Part shown: positions 9,901 through 13,773 of the stretch, one piece after another
Layout: the number at the start of each line of letters is the position of its first letter
Position numbering within the stretch: the first letter of the stretch is position 1
Assembly (NCBI GenBank): GCA_936941515.1
Contig: CAKZJI010000290.1
Coordinates: 1 to 13,773 of the forward strand
Length of the DNA: 13,773 nucleotides
Reading direction: 5' to 3'
Origin: an uncultured Propionibacteriaceae bacterium
GTDB lineage: Bacteria; Actinomycetota; Actinomycetes; Propionibacteriales; Propionibacteriaceae
Notes under the pieces: model-generated
Databases searched by the model: none
What the model saw: the letters and a program-made list of their open reading frames with translations, nothing else
Told to the model about the DNA's origin: nothing
Position numbers and translations under genes: made by a program

Positions 9901-12237
9901 CGTTTCAGTTATGACGCTGCCGGGCAGTTGATCTCTGCGTGTGATGCGTTGGGGCGTGTTACCCGGTATGGCTATGATGTTGGGGGTCGGGCCGTGGAGG
10001 TGACGGATCCGTTGGGGAATGTCACTGTGCGTGAGTTCAATGGCCTCGATTTGCATGTGGTGGAGACCGATCCGTTGGGTCGGACTAAACGATTTGGTTA
10101 TGACGCTGCTGGGCGTCTGATCAGTCATGACCGGGCCACGGGTCAGCGCTTGGAGTGGGTCTATGATGCGGATGGTTTGTTGCATCAGGTCATTGCTGAC
10201 GGGCAGATAGCAGCTACTCACCATCATGATGTTGCAGCTGGCACGTTGGTGGTGGAGGATGCCACCGACCCTGACCAGCCGGTTACGCACCGGCTGCGTT
10301 GGGATCTCAGCGGCAGGCTGATAGAGCAAATCCGCAGCGACCATGCCACCGGCACCGATCGCATCACCTCGTGGGGTTATGACTCTCTGGGTCGCTGCGT
10401 TGCAGTGACTGCGCCTAGTGGTGATGTCACGCGGTTTGGTTATGATCTTTTGGGGCGTTGTGTTGAGGTGGTGGGGGTTGGGGGTCGTGTGGTGCAGGGG
10501 TTTGATGCGGCTGGTTGTTTGGTGTCGTCGGAGAGTCCTGGTGGTCGGCAATGCTGGGAGTATGCCGGTGGTGAGGTTGTTCGGCATGTGGTTGAGGTTG
10601 ATGGTGAGTGTCGGGAGACGGTTGTTGAGCGTGATGGGCAGGGGCGTATTGCGGGGATTGTTGAGGGTGGGTGGCGTGTTGAGTATGTGCATGATGCGGC
10701 GGGGCAGTTGGTGGAGGTTCGTTCTCCGGAGGGGAGGTGTCGGTGGGTTTATGATGCTGGTGGGCGGCTTGTTGCGGAGGAGCGGGATGATGCTCTGATC
10801 CGTTATGTTTATGATGCGGCGGGGCAGTTGTTGGAGCAGCATTGTGATGGTGGTGGGGTTACTCGGTTTAGTTATGATGCGGCGGGTAGGCGCATCAGCC
10901 AGGATGGTCCTCATGGTCGTACCGAGTATCGGTGGAGTGCTTTGGGGTGGCTGACCAGCATCACTCAGCCTTCGGGGGTGACGAGTGTTCACGTGAATGC
11001 GTTGAGTGAGTTAGCTCGTGTCAATGATGTTGAGGTGTTTTGGGATAGTCCATCGTCGGTGCTGGAGGTGGGTGGTGTGTCTGTCACCCCGATTCCAGGC
11101 ATGGTTGCTGTCGGTGAGCAGTGGGGTGTTACTGGGTGGCGTGAACAGAGATATAGCGACCCTGCTGCGCCCTGGACGCCTTCTAGTGGGGTAGACCTCG
11201 ACGGTATTGGTGTTGGTGCTGGCGGGTGTCTTTTCTTTGCGGGCATGGAGTGGCTTGGATACCGGGTGCATGACCCCAATACTCGGGGTTTTTTGAGTCG
11301 GGATCCTTTGGTGCCTGTGGTGGGTGCAGCGTGGGTGGGTAATCCTTATGCGTATGCGGGTAATGATCCCCTGCATGCTCTTGACCCGCAAGGCCTGCGG
11401 CCCGTCACCGACGCCGAACTCCAACAATATATCCAGCAGAATCACAGCAGTAGACTCAACTGGAAGACGTTCGTTGGTGTTGCTGTCACGATTGTTGGGA
11501 TAGCGGTCACGCCGGTCTGCCCTATAGCAGGAGGGGCTATTGCGGGTGCGGGGATCAGTCTTGCTTCCCAGGGGGTTTTTAGTCCGGGGCAGCCAGTGGA
11601 TTGGGGGTCGGTGGCGATTGGTGGGGCTTTTGGTGCATTGGGTGGCGGGGTTGCTTCGTATATTGCCCATGCTGCTAAGGGTGGGAGTGCTGCTGCGCAG
11701 GCTGCTCAAGGTTTTTGGCCTCAGGTTGGGATTAATGCTGCGGTTGGTGCTGGAGGCGGTGCAACTGATGGCCTCTACACCGGTTTAAACTCCGGGCTGC
11801 AAGGCTGGGACCTCGTCAAACACGTCAGCTTCAACACACTTCTGGGGGCAGGCACCAGCGCCCTTGCCACAGGAATCTCAGAAACCATCAAAAACCCAGT
11901 CCAAAAAGCCTGGAAAGAAGCTAAGCAACAATGGTTTAACTATTTTGGCGGAGATGGCTCAGCTCCTGTTTCTGGTACGCCGGATGTGGTCCCGAGTCCT
12001 TCAGTGCCGGAAACACCGGTTGCGCCGCAGCGGCCTGTGCCGCACACTGAGCTCACGCCCCCGGATGTGGCACCTCGCAGAGCGGCTCCTGAGCCTTACC
12101 CAGCGCAACCTTCAACTGATGTTCTGCCGCGACGGGCCGCGCCTCGACGCGCTGCTCCTGAACTCTACCTGCTAGAACCAATAACCGATGTTCCACCCCG
12201 CAGAGCTCTTCCAGGATTCGAGGGAGGGGACTGGTGA
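6898..12237 (+). CDS. RHS/YD-repeat polymorphic toxin with ESX-like N-terminus
   Basis: The product has about 1779 residues from GTG 6898. Residues 1-105 are helical with a charged end and carry a Y-x3-D (Y46-D50), loosely like type VII export signals. A second helical segment at about 160-245 contains GWG at 200-202. DPVNTATGNF at 285 starts a DUF6531-type module. YD repeats (pattern xYDxxGRL, roughly three dozen) run from about 452 to 1345. The core end shows YRVHDPNTRGFLSRDP at 1455 and NPYAYAGNDPLHALDPQGL, where P1491-L1500 matches the P-x4-DP-x-GL self-cleavage motif. Family knowledge: such shells encapsulate and release a C-terminal toxin. Here the C-terminal region (1501-1779) has Gly/Ala-rich hydrophobic stretches at 1524-1560 and 1569-1595 and more up to about 1660, then a Pro/Arg-rich repeat tail. 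No known toxin fold is visible. It follows the EssC-like operon and precedes candidate immunity genes. Codon style shifts inside the gene, suggesting a mosaic history. Confidence 0.93.
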   Translation: MGDVMQGIEQDVPFDHGHADTLISACNAAASVIDSQTGSRSAWLTYGLEDFEGYYAQLFQQNGSVQASDATLVAIRLREIATAVGDLKRAAAAEQKRRETARAWKQRQDHRNLFQMVGDWLSGGEQPPVGPPDPEPQLSVTAVTPQPRQPLTGSSSTGVSSGRPANLRSFATNSLGGNEELRPKAAAVRSAYNDFTGSCGWGRLEASGVISGFDSYISANDEDVRWANVVAEAFEAAGSSGTVTAPNASITAAIEAAGVNAERTELKIDPPQAYGAPPTTGYANDPVNTATGNFLEPETDMAFDGGCSALLMGRMYNSLNREVGAFGPGWSSWTEAGLRFDDSQARWTQFDGREILFPRLGEGWDRATTEAFWLTAEDEGHRITDNKGGWWRFDAAGRLVEYAAGEGFAIALRWVEGRLQCLTHERGRSVSLVWDDDRVQAAESSDGRRVEYVYDDDRRLVAAVSDRGTRRYDWDEAGLMFRITDGDGVVEVENTYDDRGRVTTQRSQHGRITHFTYLPGHMTGVADADGNRSNVWVHDAWGRLVRIVDSDGQSTSLARDRYGNVVMSTERDGGITVSEYDHRSRLITRVTPSGARVENEWDEQDRLCAVQVYASDEPATTTFTYEGSSRLPSCVVDGTGGVTKLEWERGQLTQVEDPTGVRFLVGYDEHGDVVVMADGAGDTSRLERDVMGRIVASITPMGNVTRYVWDADRLTARIDPDGARWGFEYTAAGRLEATVDPLGARTVIAHDECGEASLVTDPLGRGTASFYDDLGNLAAMELPDGRRWEYTHNALSRLVSMMDPEGGCWRWEYDVNGRPTRQEDPTGRAWVTEYSVDRSTVMEGPGRDGASRSSLVFDRVGRIVSATGVRGGTVLTRYDGCGRPVEYVDAEGGVTSMTRDAAGRIVRLRRPDDSMSEYAYDEVTGRLVSVTNALGETTRFVNDADNRLVAEIDPLGGETRYEYDVCGRVIAVSSPGYGRSTWTYDLAGRVIATWSRFLGRRRFSYDAAGQLISACDALGRVTRYGYDVGGRAVEVTDPLGNVTVREFNGLDLHVVETDPLGRTKRFGYDAAGRLISHDRATGQRLEWVYDADGLLHQVIADGQIAATHHHDVAAGTLVVEDATDPDQPVTHRLRWDLSGRLIEQIRSDHATGTDRITSWGYDSLGRCVAVTAPSGDVTRFGYDLLGRCVEVVGVGGRVVQGFDAAGCLVSSESPGGRQCWEYAGGEVVRHVVEVDGECRETVVERDGQGRIAGIVEGGWRVEYVHDAAGQLVEVRSPEGRCRWVYDAGGRLVAEERDDALIRYVYDAAGQLLEQHCDGGGVTRFSYDAAGRRISQDGPHGRTEYRWSALGWLTSITQPSGVTSVHVNALSELARVNDVEVFWDSPSSVLEVGGVSVTPIPGMVAVGEQWGVTGWREQRYSDPAAPWTPSSGVDLDGIGVGAGGCLFFAGMEWLGYRVHDPNTRGFLSRDPLVPVVGAAWVGNPYAYAGNDPLHALDPQGLRPVTDAELQQYIQQNHSSRLNWKTFVGVAVTIVGIAVTPVCPIAGGAIAGAGISLASQGVFSPGQPVDWGSVAIGGAFGALGGGVASYIAHAAKGGSAAAQAAQGFWPQVGINAAVGAGGGATDGLYTGLNSGLQGWDLVKHVSFNTLLGAGTSALATGISETIKNPVQKAWKEAKQQWFNYFGGDGSAPVSGTPDVVPSPSVPETPVAPQRPVPHTELTPPDVAPRRAAPEPYPAQPSTDVLPRRAAPRRAAPELYLLEPITDVPPRRALPGFEGGDW
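10691..10830 (+). repeat. Near-identical nucleotide repeats inside the YD-repeat region
   Basis: The same 20 bases (starting ATGATGCGGCGG) occur at 10691-10710 and 10811-10830, exactly 120 bp or 40 codons apart. A related stretch lies near 10872. They encode the YD-repeat core HDAAGQL / YDAAGQL. YD repeats are usually conserved in protein only, so identity at base level suggests recent duplication or gene conversion. Confidence 0.7.
12064..12222 (+). repeat. Three DVxPRRAxP repeats at the RHS C-terminus
   Basis: Imperfect repeats begin at residues 1723 (DVAPRRAAPEPY), 1741 (DVLPRRAAPRRAAPELY) and 1764 (DVPPRRALPGFE). They are preceded by a Pro/Val/Thr-rich linker from about residue 1695. The protein ends 12 residues later in GGDW. 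The segment is basic, proline-rich and probably unstructured, unlike a usual enzymatic toxin domain. Its role is unknown; a partner-binding or envelope-interacting tail is possible. Confidence 0.75.
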
Positions 12238-12258
12238 CAACAAAGTGCGGTACGCAAA

Positions 12259-12336
12259 GAGCCTTATTCACAGCCACTAGAAACCTGGTCCTGACAAAGG
12301 ATTTGACTGGTCCCAAGGGCCCCGTAAATAGGCTTC
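12259..12336 (-). repeat. 78-nt element with inverted-repeat ends, copy A
   Basis: The element sits between the RHS stop and the first immunity-like gene. It starts GAGCCTTATT and ends AATAGGCTTC, imperfect inverted ends (7 of 10 pairs). The reverse complement of 13660-13737 aligns to it without gaps at 53 of 78 positions by hand count. The first 46 nt match best and include CTAGAAAC and CCTGACAA. In the direct orientation only the ends match, so the interiors of the two copies are inverted relative to each other. It carries no ORF. Possible roles are an invertible or recombining segment, a small palindromic repeat, or a regulatory RNA structure. Confidence 0.6.
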
Positions 12337-12338
12337 AA

Positions 12339-12361
12339 GGAGGGGGGGGGTAACCTCTATG
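12339..12361 (+). promoter_or_regulatory. Shine-Dalgarno with a run of nine G before the first immunity-like gene
   Basis: AAGGA followed by nine G (12342-12350), then an 8-nt spacer, precedes ATG 12359. The equivalent site of the second copy is a plain AAAGGAGG (13006-13013, 9 nt from its ATG), and the third has GGGAAGAAGGG. A G9 tract inside a ribosome binding site is prone to slippage, which would change the spacing and hence expression. Confidence 0.65.
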
Positions 12362-12934
12362 GCTTGGTATGACGAATCGCCAACGCCTCCTTCTCAGGTT
12401 GTCATTGATTTTGTGGAGCGTTTGCAGCGGCAGGGAATATCTGTGGTGGATCTTAATCCTGGTGGTTCTAGGCGTGGTCGTCAGTTTATTGCTGAAACGC
12501 CGATAGGGCGGATTTATATCGGGGTGATTGGCGGTGATTGGTTGTTAAATTTAGCGCTTCCTGGTGCGCAGTATTTTGCGACGGCTAAGGAATGGAAGGC
12601 CTGTGCTGAGGGTCGTAGGGTGTTGTGGCGTTCGTCTAGTGACGAGGAGTCTGTTGCGTGGTTGGATGAGGTGTTGAGTTCTGGGGTTCCGGCTGGGTTT
12701 GATGTTGAGCGGTTGGATCGGTTGGCTGCCGAGCGTGCGCGTACGGGGCCGCATGTTGCTCGTTTGGGGCCGCTTGCTATTGCTGTGGGGTTGCTGGGGG
12801 TTGTGTTTGTGTTGTTTTGGGTTGCGGCGGTGACGAAATCTACGATTGCTGCGGTGTGTGGAGGGTTTTCGGTGATTACTTTGGGGCGTTTTTTGGTGCA
12901 GTGGTGGAAATTCGAGCGTAGTTTTCATGAATGA
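12359..12934 (+). CDS. Candidate membrane-anchored immunity protein, copy 1
   Basis: The product has 191 residues. It starts MAWYDESPTPP, followed by a soluble region of about 130 residues (IDFVERLQRQGISVVDL, TPIGRIYIG, DWLLNLALPG) and a stretch with SSGVPAGFDVERLDRL. Two hydrophobic helices follow at about 138-158 and 161-182, ending in a charged tail (WWKFERSFHE). No signal peptide or catalytic motif is visible. It lies 121 nt after the RHS toxin and is repeated twice downstream, a layout typical of polymorphic-toxin immunity genes. That is the basis for the immunity assignment; the family itself is not one I recognise. The body is G/T-rich on the + strand, unlike the operon upstream. Membrane anchoring would suit protection against a membrane- or envelope-acting toxin. 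Alternative: an accessory or orphan membrane protein. Confidence 0.8.
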   Translation: MAWYDESPTPPSQVVIDFVERLQRQGISVVDLNPGGSRRGRQFIAETPIGRIYIGVIGGDWLLNLALPGAQYFATAKEWKACAEGRRVLWRSSSDEESVAWLDEVLSSGVPAGFDVERLDRLAAERARTGPHVARLGPLAIAVGLLGVVFVLFWVAAVTKSTIAAVCGGFSVITLGRFLVQWWKFERSFHE

Positions 12935-13022
12935 CGACCGAGTGGATCCCGGGGTTCTTTAGAAAGACGTTGCTTCTTTGGAATGCAGTCTTTGGAGCTT
13001 GTGGTAAAGGAGGTTAATTTCT
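12935..13022 (+). other. Spacer between immunity-like copies 1 and 2
   Basis: The 88-nt spacer has no ORF. Its first 50 nt resemble the start of the spacer after copy 2 (shared GAGTGGA, GAAAG and a CTTCTxTGGAA block), so the duplicated unit extends past the stop codon. An imperfect hairpin (AAAGAC...TGC at 12963-12973 with GCAGTCTTT at 12985-12993) is present but lacks a T-run, so I do not call it a terminator. AAAGGAGG at 13006-13013 serves copy 2. Confidence 0.45.
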
Positions 13023-13607
13023 ATGGTCTGGTATGACGAGTCACCAACGCCTCCTCCTCAGGTTGTCATTGATTTTGTGGAGCGTTTGCAGCAGCAGGGA
13101 ATCTCGCTGGTGGATCTTATGCCTGCGGGTGATCCTAAACGGGGTCGTCAGTTCGTATCTGATGTTTCGGTAGGACGGGTTTGGATTTCAAATCTTGCTG
13201 GTTCCTGGATGTTACGGCTGCAGCTTCCTGGTGCGCGGTGTTTTGCGAATGCTGCTGAGTGGAAGGCCTGTTTGAAGGGGCGGAAGCATAATTGGCGCTC
13301 TCCTGGTGTGGAGGAGTCTGTTGTGTGGTTGGATGGGGTGTTGAGTTCTGGGATTCCTGCTGGGTTTGATGTTGAGCGGTTGGATCGGTTGGCTGGGTTT
13401 CGTGAACGTAGGGGGCCGTATGTTGCTCGTTTGGGGCCGCTTGTTATTGCTGTGGGGTTGGTGGGGGTTGTGTTTGTGTTATTTTGGGTTGCGGCGGTGA
13501 CGAAATCTACGATTGCTGCGGTGTGTGCTGGTTTCTCGGTGATCGCCTTTGTGCGTTTCCTGATGCAATGGTGGAAGTTCAGACGTAGTATTCATGAATA
13601 TAAATAA
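13023..13607 (+). CDS. Candidate membrane-anchored immunity protein, copy 2
   Basis: The product has 194 residues and is a clear paralog of the gene at 12359-12934. The two N-termini differ at about four of the first 31 positions. The C-terminal half from GFDVERLDRL through the two membrane helices (about 140-160 and 163-184) is almost the same, including 46 identical bases (12815-12860 and 13482-13527). The central part, about residues 35-100, is much more diverged (SVGRVWISNLAGSW against PIGRIYIGVIGGDW; GRKHNWRSPGVEES against GRRVLWRSSSDEES). The pattern suggests a conserved anchor with a variable region that could set toxin specificity (inference). The ATG has AAAGGAGG 9 nt upstream. It may protect against toxin variants of related strains. 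No other function is evident. Confidence 0.8.
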   Translation: MVWYDESPTPPPQVVIDFVERLQQQGISLVDLMPAGDPKRGRQFVSDVSVGRVWISNLAGSWMLRLQLPGARCFANAAEWKACLKGRKHNWRSPGVEESVVWLDGVLSSGIPAGFDVERLDRLAGFRERRGPYVARLGPLVIAVGLVGVVFVLFWVAAVTKSTIAAVCAGFSVIAFVRFLMQWWKFRRSIHEYK

Positions 13608-13659
13608 GGCTGAGTGGAATGTGAGATTTTTCAGGAAAGTGGGTCTTCTGTGGAACATA

Positions 13660-13737
13660 GAGGCTTATTCATGGGGGTGTCAGAAATAGCGAAACTCCTT
13701 GTCAGGGCTCAGTTTCTAGCAGCTGTTAATAAGCCTC
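13660..13737 (+). repeat. 78-nt element with perfect 10-bp inverted ends, copy B
   Basis: GAGGCTTATT (13660-13669) and AATAAGCCTC (13728-13737) are perfect 10-bp inverted repeats 58 nt apart. The element has the same length as the one at 12259-12336 and matches its reverse complement. It lies between immunity-like copies 2 and 3 and ends 22 nt before the third start codon. No ORF or T-run is present. Confidence 0.65.
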
Positions 13738-13759
13738 AAGGGAAGAAGGGCTAAAAACT

Positions 13760-13773
13760 ATGGTTTGGTACGA
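13760..13773 (+). CDS. Third immunity-like paralog, only the first codons in the window
   Basis: ATG GTT TGG TAC followed by GA encodes MVWY and then Asp or Glu, matching the MAWYD/MVWYD openings of the two preceding paralogs. GGAAGAAGGG at 13741-13750 lies 9 nt upstream as a ribosome binding site. The gene continues past the window edge, so its full length and integrity cannot be judged. Confidence 0.7.

Noticed and set aside
8230..10992. 920-codon open frame on the minus strand opposite the RHS gene
   Set aside because: It is a mirror of the repetitive YD codons: the sense strand avoids the triplets that would make antisense stops. The product is low-complexity (Thr, Ile, Pro, Arg, His) with no domain sense.
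12551..12928. 125-codon minus-strand frame opposite immunity-like copy 1
   Set aside because: The product is extremely rich in Pro, His, Arg, Asn and Gln, a by-product of the G/T-skewed sense strand. The sense gene is supported by a paralog.
12963..12993. Hairpin between immunity-like copies 1 and 2 as a terminator
   Set aside because: The stem is A/T-rich and bulged, and no T-run follows. Both genes are probably on one transcript.

Overview
The window is high-GC DNA with GTG starts, tightly packed same-strand genes and actinobacterial protein families. It most likely comes from a Gram-positive actinobacterium, possibly a Propionibacteriaceae- or Actinomyces-like lineage. Species cannot be fixed from the sequence. 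All genes lie on the + strand, and I see no tRNA, rRNA, CRISPR array, transposase or integrase.

Region 1 (1-6819) reads as a secretion operon with overlaps or gaps of only a few bases. It starts with the 3' part of a coiled-coil protein gene, which enters from outside the window and has its reading frame broken near 420-450. Next is a lipoprotein with a LivK-like type I periplasmic-binding fold and no ABC transporter genes beside it. Last is a 1423-residue FHA-FtsK/SpoIIIE membrane ATPase built like EssC/EccC, the motor of type VII (ESX/WXG100) secretion. The operon is closed by a strong hairpin plus T-run at 6850-6884.

Region 2 (6898-12237) is one RHS/YD-repeat polymorphic toxin gene of about 1779 codons. 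The protein has two helical, WXG100/ESX-like N-terminal segments, a DUF6531-type opening of the RHS shell, about three dozen YD repeats, and the RHS core end with the P-x4-DP-x-GL cleavage motif. Its C-terminal variable region (about 279 residues) is glycine/alanine-rich and hydrophobic, then ends in a proline/arginine-rich repeat tail. No known nuclease or other toxin fold is recognisable there.

Region 3 (12238-13773) is a tandem array of small paralogous genes, two complete and a third cut by the window edge. They encode proteins with a soluble N-terminal part and two C-terminal membrane helices. Position and paralogy make them candidate immunity proteins. A 78-nt element with inverted-repeat ends lies before the first and third copies, in opposite orientations.

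Working model (inference): the EssC-like ATPase exports the RHS protein by way of its ESX-like N-terminus, the RHS shell releases its C-terminal region by self-cleavage, and the membrane-anchored paralogs protect the producer. A membrane-acting toxin would fit both the hydrophobic C-terminus and the membrane-bound candidate immunity proteins.
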